The notes under the pieces: generated by a model
The model's input: the letters and a program-made list of their open reading frames with translations, nothing else
What the model was told of the DNA's origin: nothing
Database searches by the model: none
DNA from: Streptomyces sp. NBC_01439
Lineage (GTDB): Bacteria; Actinomycetota; Actinomycetes; Streptomycetales; Streptomycetaceae
NCBI RefSeq assembly: GCF_036227605.1
Contig: NZ_CP109487.1
Coordinates: forward strand, 4,042,001 to 4,106,000
DNA: 64,000 nucleotides
Reading direction: 5' to 3'
Translations under genes and position numbers: made by a program
Part shown: piece after piece, positions 8,382 to 17,548 of the stretch
Position numbering within the stretch: position 1 is the stretch's first letter
How the letters are laid out: each line of letters begins with the position of its first letter

Positions 8382-10904
8382 CTACAGCTTCTGCACCGGC
8401 GCGTAGCGCAGCAGCAGCCGCTTGGGCTTGTCGTCCCCGAAGTCGATGGTGGCCTGCGCGTCCGCGCCCGCTCCCTTGACCTCCATGACGGTGCCGAGTC
8501 CGAACTGGTCGTGCGTGACCCGGTCCCCGACCACCAGGGCAATGACCGGCTTGTCGGCAGCCCGCCGCGTGGCGAATCCGGACGGACCCGACTTCGTACG
8601 CGACGAGGACAGGAACGCCTCCGGCGAGGTACCGAACGTCGCCCTGCCCGATCCCGAAGAAGACGACCCGTACCCCGAACTCCGCATCGGACCGGCCGGC
8701 TTCTGGGTCGCGCCCGTCCGCTTCCACTGGAGGTACTCCGCCGGAATCTCCTCCAGGAACCGCGACGGCGGGTTGTACGACGGCGTGCCCCACGCGCTGC
8801 GCATGCTGGAGCGGGTCAGGTAGAGCCGCTCGCGCGCCCGCGTGATGCCGACGTACGCGAGGCGGCGCTCCTCCTCGAGTTCCTTGGTCTGGCCCAGCGC
8901 CCGCATGTGCGGGAAGACCCCGTCCTCCATGCCGGTCAGGAAGACCACGGGGAATTCGAGGCCCTTGGCGGTGTGCAGGGTCATCAGTGTGATGACGCCC
9001 GTGCCCTCGGTGTCCTCGTCCGGGATCTGGTCGGAGTCCGCGACGAGCGCGACCTGCTCCAGGAACTCGGCCAGGGTGCCGGACCCGGGAGCCGGGGCGC
9101 CGGTCTCCGCGGCCTCGGCCGCCGCGGCCTCCCGCGCCTGCTCGAACTCCAGCGCCACGGCCGCGAGCTCCTGCAGGTTCTCGATGCGCGTCTCGTCCTG
9201 CGGGTCGGTCGACGCCTGGAGTTCGGCGAGGTAGCCCGTCCGCTCCAGCACCGCCTCCAGGACCACCGCCGGGCCCGCGCCCGAGTCGACGATCGTGCGC
9301 AGCTCTTCCATCAGCACGTTGAACCGCTTCACCGCGTTGGTGGAGCGCGCGGCCATGCCGAAGGCCTCGTCCACGCGGCGCAGCGCCTGCGGGAAGGTGA
9401 TCTTCTCGCGCATCGCGAGGGCGTCGATCATCGCCTCGGCGCGCTCGCCGATGCCGCGCTTGGGCACGTTCAGGATGCGCCGCAGCGGGACGTTGTCCTC
9501 CGGGTTCGCCAGGACGCGCAGGTACGCGAGGACGTCGCGGACCTCCTTGCGCTCGTAGAAGCGGACGCCGCCGACGACCTTGTAGGGCAGTCCGACCCGG
9601 ATGAAGATCTCCTCGAACACGCGGGACTGCGCGTTGGTCCGGTAGAAGATCGCGACGTCGCCCGCCTTGGCGTCGCCCGCGTCGGTGAGCCGGTCGATCT
9701 CGTCGGCGACGAACTGGGCCTCGTCGTGCTCGGTGTCCGCGACGTAGCCGGTGATGACGGCGCCGGTACCGGCCTGGGTCCACAGGTTCTTGGCGCGGCG
9801 GTTCTCGTTGCGCTCGATGACCGCGTTGGCCGCGGAGAGGATCGTCTGCGTGGAGCGGTAGTTCTGCTCCAGCAGGATCGTCGTCGCGTCCTTGTAGTCC
9901 TCTTCGAACTGGAGGATGTTGCGGATGGTCGCGCCGCGGAAGGCGTAGATCGACTGGTCGGCGTCACCCACCACGCACAGCTCGGCCGGGGGCAGGTCCG
10001 GGTAGCCGGTGCCGACCAGCTCGCGCACCAGCGTGTACTGGGCGTGGTTGGTGTCCTGGTACTCGTCGACGAGGACGTGCCGGAAGCGGCGCCGGTAGTG
10101 CTCGGCGACGTCCGGGAACGCCTGGAGCAGGTGGACCGTGGTCATGATGATGTCGTCGAAGTCGAGGGCGTTGGCCTCGCGCAGTCGCCCCTGGTACATC
10201 GCGTACGCCTGGGCCAGGGTCTTCTCGAAACCGTCGACGGCCTGGTCGGCGAAGGCTTCCTCGTCGATCAGCTCGTTCTTCAGGTTCGAGATCTTGGCGT
10301 TGAAGGCCTTCGGCGGGAACTTCTTCGGGTCCAGGTCCAGGTCCCGGCAGACGAGCGCCATCAGGCGCTTCGAGTCGGCCGCGTCGTAGATCGAGAACGA
10401 GGACGTGAAGCCGAGCCGCTTGGACTCGCGGCGCAGGATGCGCACGCACGCACTGTGGAAGGTGGAGACCCACATGGCGTTCGCGCGCGGGCCGACCAGA
10501 CCCTCGACGCGCTCCTTCATCTCGCCGGCGGCCTTGTTGGTGAAGGTGATCGCCAGGATCTGGCCGGGGTGGACGTTCCGCGCGGACAGCAGGTGTCCGA
10601 TGCGGTGGGTCAGCACCCGGGTCTTGCCGGAGCCGGCGCCGGCCACGATGAGCAGCGGGGAGCCCGCGTGCACCACGGCCGCGCACTGCTGCTCATTGAG
10701 CCCGTCCAGGAGCGTCGCCGGGTCGATGACGGGCCTGGGGGCGCCGTCCCGGTAGTACGCGTCCCCGGTCATGGGTACGTCGAACCGCCCCCCGAAGAGG
10801 TCGTCCGCGCCCGCTTCGGGGGCGGCGTGGTCCTCGGGCGGCGGCGGGACCTCGTCGGAGGGGGTGAGGTCCGCCAGGAAACTGTCGTCAAAGAGGCTGC
10901 TCAT
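8382..10904 (-). CDS. pcrA: ATP-dependent DNA helicase PcrA/UvrD
   Basis: An 840-residue superfamily 1A helicase. Motif I is VAGAGSGKTRVLTHRI near residue 90. Other motifs are DEYQDTN (II), VGDADQSIYAFRGA (III), LEQNYRST (IV) and TLHTAKGLEF (V), followed by VGITRARERLYL (VI). The C-terminal 130 residues hold a Ser/Gly-rich linker and a conserved end (VTHDQFGLGTVMEVKG) typical of PcrA. PcrA unwinds 3'-5', acts in nucleotide-excision repair and displaces proteins from DNA. The start overlaps the upstream ArsR-type regulator by 17 bases, so the two genes share a transcript. Terminator at 8346-8369. Confidence 0.97.
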   Translation of the reverse strand: MSSLFDDSFLADLTPSDEVPPPPEDHAAPEAGADDLFGGRFDVPMTGDAYYRDGAPRPVIDPATLLDGLNEQQCAAVVHAGSPLLIVAGAGSGKTRVLTHRIGHLLSARNVHPGQILAITFTNKAAGEMKERVEGLVGPRANAMWVSTFHSACVRILRRESKRLGFTSSFSIYDAADSKRLMALVCRDLDLDPKKFPPKAFNAKISNLKNELIDEEAFADQAVDGFEKTLAQAYAMYQGRLREANALDFDDIIMTTVHLLQAFPDVAEHYRRRFRHVLVDEYQDTNHAQYTLVRELVGTGYPDLPPAELCVVGDADQSIYAFRGATIRNILQFEEDYKDATTILLEQNYRSTQTILSAANAVIERNENRRAKNLWTQAGTGAVITGYVADTEHDEAQFVADEIDRLTDAGDAKAGDVAIFYRTNAQSRVFEEIFIRVGLPYKVVGGVRFYERKEVRDVLAYLRVLANPEDNVPLRRILNVPKRGIGERAEAMIDALAMREKITFPQALRRVDEAFGMAARSTNAVKRFNVLMEELRTIVDSGAGPAVVLEAVLERTGYLAELQASTDPQDETRIENLQELAAVALEFEQAREAAAAEAAETGAPAPGSGTLAEFLEQVALVADSDQIPDEDTEGTGVITLMTLHTAKGLEFPVVFLTGMEDGVFPHMRALGQTKELEEERRLAYVGITRARERLYLTRSSMRSAWGTPSYNPPSRFLEEIPAEYLQWKRTGATQKPAGPMRSSGYGSSSSGSGRATFGTSPEAFLSSSRTKSGPSGFATRRAADKPVIALVVGDRVTHDQFGLGTVMEVKGAGADAQATIDFGDDKPKRLLLRYAPVQKL

Positions 10905-11238
10905 CGCATTCCGAGTCTAGGGGGCGGGACCGACAGGCCAGCACGAGTTCGAGCAGCCCGGGGAAACGGAGCTCCAGGTCCTCGCGGCGCAGCGCGAGGA
11001 AGAGCTTGCGGCCCTGCGGGCGCTGGCAGATCACACCGCTCTCGCGCAGCGTCTTGAGGTGGTGCGTGACGCTGGAGCGGGGCAGGTCCGGGACGACCTC
11101 TCCGCAGAACGCCTCCCCGCCGGAGGACAGCTTGCGGACGATCTCCAGCCGGACGGGGTGTCCGAGCGCCGCCAGGACCTCGACCAGTTCGATGCGGTCG
11201 ACGGCGGGGTGGGTCGGCTCGGCGGCGGCAGCAGGCAT
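10888..11238 (-). CDS. ArsR-type winged-helix transcriptional regulator
   Basis: A 116-residue protein from ATG 11238. LVEVLAALGHPVRLEIVRKL is the helix preceding the recognition region, and SSVTHHLKTLRESGV is the HTH recognition segment of ArsR/SmtB proteins. No obvious metal-binding Cys cluster (ELCVCDL type) is present; the only Cys residues are CGEV, CQRP and two near the C-terminus, so it may not be a metal sensor. Its 3' end overlaps the start of pcrA by 17 bases. It is divergent from the small membrane protein at 11409, a likely regulatory target. Confidence 0.85.
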   Translation of the reverse strand: MPAAAAEPTHPAVDRIELVEVLAALGHPVRLEIVRKLSSGGEAFCGEVVPDLPRSSVTHHLKTLRESGVICQRPQGRKLFLALRREDLELRFPGLLELVLACRSRPLDSECDEQPL

Positions 11239-11408
11239 GACCCCACTGTACGCAGTTCTCGTACGGACATGGCCAAATCGTTCGAAGATTCCGTACGGTC
11301 CGTGCCGGCGGCAGCGACCGGTACCTCCCCGGAGGAGCGGCCGGAGGCCGTCACGGGCGAGCTGACCCGCTTCCTCGGCCGACCGGGCCGCCTCGTACGC
11401 TCGACGCC

Positions 11409-11762
11409 ATGGACGCACTCATCAACGCCTTCGTCGGCCTGCACATCATCGGGATAGCCGCGCTCCTCGGCGGTTTCCTGACCCAGATGAAGGCGATGAG
11501 CGCGGGCACCGCCCGTTTCACGCCCGCCATGCTGCACGGCGCGCTCACCATGCTCGTCACCGGCGTGCTCCTGGTCGGCTTCAACCAGATGGCCGGGGAC
11601 CCCGTCAACAACATCAAGGTCGGCGTGAAGCTGGCCGTCCTCTTCGTGATCCTCTGCCTCGTCTACGTCAAGCGCGACGAGGAGCACGTGGACAAGGCCC
11701 TGTTCGGCGCGGTCGGCGGGCTGACCGTGATCAACATCTTCATCGCCGTTCTCTGGCACTGA
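11409..11762 (+). CDS. Small integral membrane protein
   Basis: 117 residues with four predicted membrane helices: about 3-25 (ALINAFVGLHIIGIAALLGG), 40-60, 70-87 (VGVKLAVLFVILCLVYV) and 98-115. A charged loop (KRDEEHVDK) lies between the last two. The start at 11409 has no strong Shine-Dalgarno. The gene is divergent from the ArsR regulator across about 170 bp. The topology resembles small conserved actinobacterial membrane proteins without assigned function. Confidence 0.8.
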   Translation: MDALINAFVGLHIIGIAALLGGFLTQMKAMSAGTARFTPAMLHGALTMLVTGVLLVGFNQMAGDPVNNIKVGVKLAVLFVILCLVYVKRDEEHVDKALFGAVGGLTVINIFIAVLWH

Positions 11763-11905
11763 CCCACGCCGGAACGATCCATTCCGGTCCTCTGCAGCCA
11801 GCTCCGGTCGGATCGGGCCACTTGCGGTCATCTCGTCATCCGCCCGTTACCTGCGGGTCTAGCGTCCTCCTCCAGGCACCGACAGAGGAAGGACGTGAGG
11901 CCCTG

Positions 11906-12973
11906 GTGGCCAGTCATCGAAAGCCCAGGCAGCGCCCGCTCTCCGGCGGCCCGGTTCGGACGACCGCCGCCACCCTCGCCCTCGCGGGCGCTGCCACCGC
12001 CACCGCCTTCGAAGGCGCCGCCCAGGCCGACCCCCGGCCCACCCTCGCCCAGGTCACGTCGGAGGTGGACCGGCTCTACGAGGAGGCCGAGGCGGCGACC
12101 GAGCGGTACAACGGGGCGAAGGAACGGGCGGACGAGGCCGAACGCACACTGACCGGACTGCGCGAGGAGACCGCCCGCAAGACCGACCAGCTCAACACCG
12201 CCCGCAGCGCGCTCGGAACGCTCGCCGCCTCCCAGTACCGCAGCGGTTCCCTGGGCACCACCGTCCAGCTCGCGCTGGCGTCCGACCCCCAGGAGTACCT
12301 CTCCCAGGCCGCCTTCATCTCCCGCGCCGGGGACCGCAACGCCGCCGGGATCACCACCGTGCGCCGCCGGCTCGACGAGGTCGGCAAGCTCCGCGAGCGG
12401 GCCACCGGGCACCTCGCCGAACTTCGCACCCGCCAGGACGAACTCGCCGCCCACAAGGCGGAGGCCGAGGAGAAGCTGACCGCCGCCAAGAACCTGCTGG
12501 CCCGACTCACCGCCGAGGAACGGGCCGCCTACGAAGCCCAGTCGTCCGGCGGGCCGACCGCCGCTCCCGCAGCCTCCGTCCCCGTTCCGTCGCGGGGCGG
12601 CACGCTCCCGCCCCCGTCCGACGGTTCGCGCGCGGCCCGCGCCGTGGCCTTCGCGCACGGGGCGATCGGCAAGCCGTACGTCTGGGGCGCGACGGGCCCG
12701 GGGTCCTTCGACTGCTCCGGCCTGACCCAGGCGGCCTGGCGCTCGGCCGGGGTCTCCCTGCCCCGCACCACCTACACCCAGATCAACGCCGGCCGGCGCG
12801 TGTCCCGCGACCAGCTGGCCCCCGGCGACCTGGTGTTCTTCTACTCCGGGGTCACCCACGTCGGCCTCTACGTCGGCAACGGCCAGATGATCCACGCCCC
12901 GCGCCCCGGATCAACGGTCCGGCTCGCGCCGATCGACTCGATGCCCTGGGCCGGCGCCTCCCGCCCCGCGTGA
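11906..12973 (+). CDS. Secreted NlpC/P60 peptidoglycan endopeptidase
   Basis: 355 residues from GTG 11906 (VASHRKPRQRP), downstream of GAGGAAGGA. A basic start plus TTAATLALAGAATATAFEGAAQAD forms a secretion signal with likely cleavage after AQA. Residues 45-215 are a long Glu/Arg/Ala coiled coil, then a Pro/Ala linker, then the NlpC/P60 domain from about residue 250. The catalytic Cys is in DCSGL (about 270) and the His in HVGLYVG (about 318). This is the domain order of RipA-like or p60 hydrolases, which cut D-Glu to diamino-acid bonds in stem peptides. It converges on the membrane protein gene at 12995. Confidence 0.93.
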   Translation: MASHRKPRQRPLSGGPVRTTAATLALAGAATATAFEGAAQADPRPTLAQVTSEVDRLYEEAEAATERYNGAKERADEAERTLTGLREETARKTDQLNTARSALGTLAASQYRSGSLGTTVQLALASDPQEYLSQAAFISRAGDRNAAGITTVRRRLDEVGKLRERATGHLAELRTRQDELAAHKAEAEEKLTAAKNLLARLTAEERAAYEAQSSGGPTAAPAASVPVPSRGGTLPPPSDGSRAARAVAFAHGAIGKPYVWGATGPGSFDCSGLTQAAWRSAGVSLPRTTYTQINAGRRVSRDQLAPGDLVFFYSGVTHVGLYVGNGQMIHAPRPGSTVRLAPIDSMPWAGASRPA

Positions 12974-12994
12974 CCCCGGCCCGGAAGGGCCCGC

Positions 12995-14092
12995 TCATCC
13001 CCGGGCGCAGTGGCCGCAGGTGCCGCGCCGACGGAAGTAGTAGGCGAGGGTCGCGGCGCCCAGCGCGACGCCCCACGGCACCCACAGCATCGCGGGGTAG
13101 TTGGTCCCCCAGCCGAAGGGCTGGTCCCCGCCCCGGATCATCTGGAGGCCGCCGGGTACGAGCACCACGGACACCAGCAGGGCCGGGACGATCGCGGTGG
13201 CGAGGGCGACCGGCCGGCCCGCCTTGAACGGCACCCACCGCGGCCAGACCTCGCCCCAGCGCGCGACCAGCCCGTGGGTCAGCACGCCGCCGACGGTCGA
13301 CGCGATCGCGAGGCCCAGCCCGATCCCGAGCATGCCCGGGGTGTCCTGCATGTCCTGCATGAACGCGTCGGTAATGCCCAACGGGTAGCCGAAGAACCAG
13401 GCCACCCGGGTCACGTCGTACGGGATGCTCGACAGCACGGCGACAGTTACGGCCCTGCGCCCCCAACGGGCCGCCGACTCCGGCGCGGTCCAGGCCGCGG
13501 CCCGTCCGCCGCGCCCGCAGTGCACGCACAGTCCGCGGGTGCGCCGCTGGTGGGCCAGCACGGCCAGGGTCCAGAGCACCCCGCCCAGGAACAGGACCAG
13601 CAGGTTGTCCCGGTGCCAGTAGAGGATGTCGCCGACGCCGTCCTGCGGGCCGGGCACCCCGGTGAAGGCGAACACCACCAGGAGCGGCGCGAAGGCGACC
13701 ACGGCGATCAGCGTGTAGTCCTGCAGCACCACCGTGAGCGCGAGGGCCTGCGCCCAGCCGAAGCCGAGCAGGAACCGCCGGGCGGCGCTGCCGCTCGCCG
13801 GGCGGCGTGCCATGAGCACCCCGCAGACCGCCCCCGCGAGGCCGAGCGCGGCAATGATCGGGCTCACGACGGCGGCCGGGCTCGGTTCGAGGATCGATCC
13901 GGTCGAGCGGTCCTCGGGAACCGGCCCGAACGGGTAACCGGCGCCGCCCAAGGCCCAGTACAGCCCGGCCAGTCCGTAGGCGAGGGACCACGCGGCCGCC
14001 GCGTACGGGGCCCAGCGGGGCCAACCCGACCACCACCGGCGGCGCACCGCCGCCTTGACCTGCTCGTTCCTGCAGTTCACCGCATGTGCCAT
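12995..14092 (-). CDS. Polytopic membrane protein with two CxxC motifs
   Basis: 365 residues with about eight hydrophobic segments. Near the middle is CVHCGRGG and at the extreme C-terminus CGHCARG; both are small zinc-ribbon-like or redox CxxC pairs on polar segments. The N-terminus is basic (VKAAVRRRWWSGWPRW). I do not recognise a family with assigned function. It follows the esterase gene on the same strand after 139 bp. The paired CxxC motifs suggest two halves of one metal or disulfide site brought together at the membrane surface, which is inference only. Confidence 0.8.
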   Translation of the reverse strand: MAHAVNCRNEQVKAAVRRRWWSGWPRWAPYAAAAWSLAYGLAGLYWALGGAGYPFGPVPEDRSTGSILEPSPAAVVSPIIAALGLAGAVCGVLMARRPASGSAARRFLLGFGWAQALALTVVLQDYTLIAVVAFAPLLVVFAFTGVPGPQDGVGDILYWHRDNLLVLFLGGVLWTLAVLAHQRRTRGLCVHCGRGGRAAAWTAPESAARWGRRAVTVAVLSSIPYDVTRVAWFFGYPLGITDAFMQDMQDTPGMLGIGLGLAIASTVGGVLTHGLVARWGEVWPRWVPFKAGRPVALATAIVPALLVSVVLVPGGLQMIRGGDQPFGWGTNYPAMLWVPWGVALGAATLAYYFRRRGTCGHCARG

Positions 14093-14196
14093 GACCCTGG
14101 TCCCCCTTGGATTTCGTCCTGGGACCAGACTCCCGGCCAGCGGGGGCCGGGCACATCGGCCGACCGGCAGAGATCGGCGGCGGGATCCGCGGGGCC

Positions 14197-14214
14197 GTCC
14201 GCCGATCGGCGGAC
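14197..14214. promoter_or_regulatory. 18-bp perfect palindrome
   Basis: GTCCGCCGATCGGCGGAC reads the same on both strands and lies between the esterase stop (14232) and the membrane protein start (14092). It could be the stem of a terminator for the esterase gene or an operator for the membrane protein gene. Confidence 0.5.
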
Positions 14215-14231
14215 GCAGGGCCGGGCGCGGG

Positions 14232-15335
14232 CTACGGGGCCTTGACCACGCCGCTCAGCCAGCCGAAGGTCTGCGGCAGCTGCTTGGACCACGATTCGAG
14301 GTTGTGCCCGCCGACGACCTTCTCCGCGTGCACCACGGTCGGGCTCTTGGCGATCGCCTTGAGGTCCGTACCGGACAGGTAGCCGTCCTGCTCGGCCCCC
14401 GACATCCACAGCGACACCGCGGGCGGGGTGGGCGCGGCCTGGAGCCAGTTCTTCAGGTTGTGCGTCTTGCGCAGTTCGGGGTCCTTGGCGACCAGCGACG
14501 AGGGCTCCTGCCCCGGGTCGTTGTAGCCGGAGAGGGAAACGGCGGCGCTGTAGCGGTCGGGGTGGGCGATCGCGAGCTTGGCGGCGCAGTAGGCGCCGGC
14601 CGAGTAGCCGGCCACGCCCCAGGTGCGGGCCTCGTCCGAGGCCCGGAAGTTGTCGACGACCATCTTGCGGACGTCGACGCTGAACCAGCTGTCCGCGTTG
14701 ACCTTGCCGGGGATGTTGGCGCAGCCGGTGTCGCCGTTGCCGAGCAGCATGGCGCGCGGCGAGACCAGGATGAACGGCTGCACCTTGCCGCTCTTCATCA
14801 GCGGCTCCAGCACCTCGTGCGCCTTGAGCCCCTGGAACCAGGACTTCCCCGTGCCCGGTATGCCCGGTATCAGCTCGATCACCGGGAACTTCTTGTCCTT
14901 GTAGGCCGGGTCGTCGTACTGCGGCGGCAGCCACACCATGACATCGCCCTTGACCCCGGAGATCTTGCCGTCGAGCTCGGTCTTCTGAACCCGCCCGCCG
15001 ACCCCGTCCACCGGCTGGAACTGCTGCTTGACCTTCGGCGCCTCTTCGACCTTCTTGCCGCCGAGACCGTCCGGGCCGAGGTCGGGGGCGGCCGTGACGT
15101 ACTTGCCGGTGCCTAGCAGGTCGCTCCAGGAGGCATAGAAGTGCTCGGCCCGGTTCACCGCGACGAACACCACGGCAACGGCTGTGACCTGGGCGAACAC
15201 CACCATCAGGGCGCGCAGAATGGTGCGGACGGCGGCCGGGCCGCGCACCTTGCTCCACACGGCCAGCGGAAGGACGACGGCGATCACCGTCAGGGCGATC
15301 ACCGTCGCGAAGAAGGGTGTACCGGTCAAGCTCAT
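14232..15335 (-). CDS. Membrane-anchored alpha/beta-hydrolase (esterase D / mycolyltransferase-like)
   Basis: 367 residues from ATG 15335 (GTG 15338 is possible). Two or three N-terminal hydrophobic segments (about 8-26 and 40-62) anchor an extracytoplasmic hydrolase domain. The nucleophile elbow is GVAGYSAGAYCAA with Ser in GYSAG; SGAEQDGYLSG may supply the acid and GGHNLESW the His. The arrangement resembles the putative esterase family that includes corynebacterial mycolyltransferases and Streptomyces esterases of the same fold. Actinomycetes of this type lack mycolic acids, so another acyl substrate is likely. Confidence 0.85.
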   Translation of the reverse strand: MSLTGTPFFATVIALTVIAVVLPLAVWSKVRGPAAVRTILRALMVVFAQVTAVAVVFVAVNRAEHFYASWSDLLGTGKYVTAAPDLGPDGLGGKKVEEAPKVKQQFQPVDGVGGRVQKTELDGKISGVKGDVMVWLPPQYDDPAYKDKKFPVIELIPGIPGTGKSWFQGLKAHEVLEPLMKSGKVQPFILVSPRAMLLGNGDTGCANIPGKVNADSWFSVDVRKMVVDNFRASDEARTWGVAGYSAGAYCAAKLAIAHPDRYSAAVSLSGYNDPGQEPSSLVAKDPELRKTHNLKNWLQAAPTPPAVSLWMSGAEQDGYLSGTDLKAIAKSPTVVHAEKVVGGHNLESWSKQLPQTFGWLSGVVKAP

Positions 15336-15426
15336 CACGCCACCCTAGAGGGCGATGTGCGCGCTCCCGGTTGCCAGGTCGGCCTGCGGCGTGGGTCACA
15401 CCGCAGGTCAGACCTCTGCCCGGGGC

Positions 15427-16125
15427 TCAGACCAGGCGGCGGGCCGTCGCCCAGCGGGTCAGCTCGTGCCGGTTGGAGAGCTGGAGCTTGCGCAGGACGG
15501 CCGAGACGTGCGACTCGACCGTCTTCACCGAGATGAAGAGCTGTTTGGCGATCTCCTTGTACGCGTACCCGCGCGCGATCAGCCGCAGCACCTCGCGCTC
15601 GCGCTGCGTGAGCCGGTCCAGGTCCTCGTCGACCGGCGGCGCATCCGTCGAGGCGAACGCGTCGAGCACGAAGCCCGCCAGCCGCGGCGAGAACACCGCG
15701 TCCCCGTCCTGGACCCGGAAGACCGAGTCCACCAGGTCGGTGCCGGTGATGGTCTTGGTGACGTACCCGCGCGCACCGCCCCGGATGACCCCGATGACGT
15801 CCTCGGCCGCGTCCGACACCGACAGCGCCAGGAACCGCACGGGGTTCACGGCCGCCGCCATCAGCGGGGCGCAGCGCCGCAGCACCTCGACGCCGCCGCC
15901 GCCGGGCAGGTGCACGTCGAGCAGGACCACCTCGGGCCGGGTGGCGGTGATGACGGTGACGGCCTGGTCGACGTCGGCCGCCTCGCCGACGACCTCGACG
16001 CCCGTCCGGTCGGTCTCGCCGATCTCGGCCTGCACCCCCGTACGGAACATCCGGTGGTCGTCGACGAGCACCACCCGGACGCGCCTGGTCTCCCCCACGC
16101 CTGCGTTCTCCCCGGCCTCGGTCAT
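15427..16125 (-). CDS. NarL/LuxR-family response regulator
   Basis: 232 residues. The receiver domain has the acidic pair in VLVDDHRMFR, the phosphoacceptor in VVLLDVHLPGGGG and the conserved Lys in GYVTKTI. The C-terminal LuxR-type HTH covers about 165-225 (LTQREREVLRLIARGYAYKE, then SVKTVESHVSAVLRKL). It overlaps the sensor kinase gene by four bases (ATGA), the usual sign of a cognate pair. A near-perfect inverted repeat upstream of the kinase gene (17461-17485) is a candidate binding site. Confidence 0.95.
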   Translation of the reverse strand: MTEAGENAGVGETRRVRVVLVDDHRMFRTGVQAEIGETDRTGVEVVGEAADVDQAVTVITATRPEVVLLDVHLPGGGGVEVLRRCAPLMAAAVNPVRFLALSVSDAAEDVIGVIRGGARGYVTKTITGTDLVDSVFRVQDGDAVFSPRLAGFVLDAFASTDAPPVDEDLDRLTQREREVLRLIARGYAYKEIAKQLFISVKTVESHVSAVLRKLQLSNRHELTRWATARRLV

Positions 16126-17417
16126 CCTGTGTTCGCCGCCCTCTCCATCTCCAGCTCGACTTCCGTGCCGCCGTCGGGCGCGGACCGCAGCCGTGCGGTC
16201 CCGCCGTTGCGCTGCATCCGGCCGATGATCGATTCTCGTACGCCCATGCGGTCGCCGGGTACCGCGTCGATGTCGAAGCCCGGTCCCCGGTCCCGTACGG
16301 ACACGAACACGGTCTGCCCCTCCACCTCCGCGTACACCTGTACGGGCCCGCCCTCGCCACCGTACTTGGCGGCGTTGACCATCGCCTCGCGCGCGGCCTG
16401 GATCTGTGCCGCGAGCCGCTCGTCGAGCGGGCAGTCACCGACGACCACGACCTCGATGGGGACGCCGTGGTGGTCCTCCACCTCGGCGGCGGTCTTCTTC
16501 ACGGCCTCCGCGAGGGTGGCCGGCTCCTGCGCCTCGTCCTTGCCGGTGCCCTCGGGCTTGTACAGCCAGTTCCGCAGTTCGCGTTCCTGCGCCCGCGCGA
16601 GGCGGCGCACCTCGGAGACGTCCTCCGCGTTGCGCTGGATCAGGGTCAGGGTGTGCAGCACCGAGTCGTGCACGTGGGCGGCAACCTCGGCGCGCTCCTG
16701 GGCGCGGATGCGCATCAGGCGTTCCTCCGACAGGTCCTGGGTCATCCGGATCAGCCAGGGTCCGGCGAGCAGGGCCACGCCGACGAGGACGGCGAGGGTG
16801 GCGGTGAGAACGTTGCCGAGCTGTGCGGCGGAGCCCCGTACGACGATGAAGACGGTCAGGCCCATCCCGACCAGGACGACGCCGGCGAGGGCCCGCGCGA
16901 CCTGGAAGAGGCGTCCGCGCCGTTCGGCGGCCGTGGACCAGTGGGCGCGGCGGGCGTTGTCGGCCTGCCGCCACACGAGCACCACCCCGGCCCCGACCAG
17001 CAGCGTCGGCCACACGTACCGGCCGGACGCGCCGCCGAGCTGGACCTTGGAGATGAAGATGCCGGCACCGATGAACAGGGCGATCAGCGCGGTGATCTGC
17101 CCCCGGTCGGGCTTGCGCACCCGACGCGTGCCGTCGGGGAAGGTCTCGAAGAAGGAGCGGTGTCCGGTCCGGCCGCCGACGCCGAGCGGTACGAAGACCC
17201 AGAACGCGGCGTACAGCAGCACGCCCAGCCCGTCGCCCCACATGAACAGCAGGAGGAACGCCAGGCGGACCCAGCCCACCGGAAGCCCGAGGTGCCCGGC
17301 GAGACCGCGCGCGACACCGCCGAGCATCCGACCGTCGGCGCTGCGGTAGAGCTTGCGCTGCGGCACCTCGTCGGCGTCCGGTGCGTGCGGGGTTCGGGGA
17401 GCGGCGGCTACGGGCAT
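16122..17417 (-). CDS. PspC-domain sensor histidine kinase (NarL-class)
   Basis: About 431 residues from ATG 17417; GTG 17432 would add five. An N-terminal PspC domain (RKLYRSADGRMLGGVARGLA, then FLLLFMWGDGLGVLLYAAFW) is followed by several membrane segments. The dimerisation helix contains AAHVHDSVLHTLTLIQ, whose His is the phosphorylation site. A HATPase domain follows, with NAAKYGG and VSVRDRGPGFD. PspC domains sense membrane stress or bind other PspC proteins. Divergent genes at 17549 and 18873 encode a PspC membrane protein and a small membrane protein, suggesting a common envelope-stress circuit. Confidence 0.93.
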   Translation of the reverse strand: MPVAAAPRTPHAPDADEVPQRKLYRSADGRMLGGVARGLAGHLGLPVGWVRLAFLLLFMWGDGLGVLLYAAFWVFVPLGVGGRTGHRSFFETFPDGTRRVRKPDRGQITALIALFIGAGIFISKVQLGGASGRYVWPTLLVGAGVVLVWRQADNARRAHWSTAAERRGRLFQVARALAGVVLVGMGLTVFIVVRGSAAQLGNVLTATLAVLVGVALLAGPWLIRMTQDLSEERLMRIRAQERAEVAAHVHDSVLHTLTLIQRNAEDVSEVRRLARAQERELRNWLYKPEGTGKDEAQEPATLAEAVKKTAAEVEDHHGVPIEVVVVGDCPLDERLAAQIQAAREAMVNAAKYGGEGGPVQVYAEVEGQTVFVSVRDRGPGFDIDAVPGDRMGVRESIIGRMQRNGGTARLRSAPDGGTEVELEMERAANTG

Positions 17418-17460
17418 GTCACCAAGGGTCACACGCCCGGCGGGGGCCGGTCATCAGGGC

Positions 17461-17485
17461 ATCCCCCCACTTGTACCGGGGGGAT
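17461..17485. promoter_or_regulatory. Inverted repeat between divergent PspC genes
   Basis: ATCCCCCC, nine bases, GGGGGGAT: a perfect 8-bp inverted repeat in the 130-bp gap between the PspC kinase and the PspC membrane protein. It is flanked by a direct repeat ATCAGGG at 17453-17459 and 17486-17492. The position and symmetry suggest the operator of the adjacent response regulator controlling both directions. Confidence 0.6.
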
Positions 17486-17548
17486 ATCAGGGTTGCACCA
17501 GGGTAGGGCCCGGTGCCGTCCGCTCCTGCGGCCCGTCACCATGGACCC

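Noticed and set aside
6580..9783. A 1067-codon minus-strand frame
   Set aside because: Overlaps the M23 gene and the helicase in a wrong frame; its sequence is Arg/Gly-rich without motifs.
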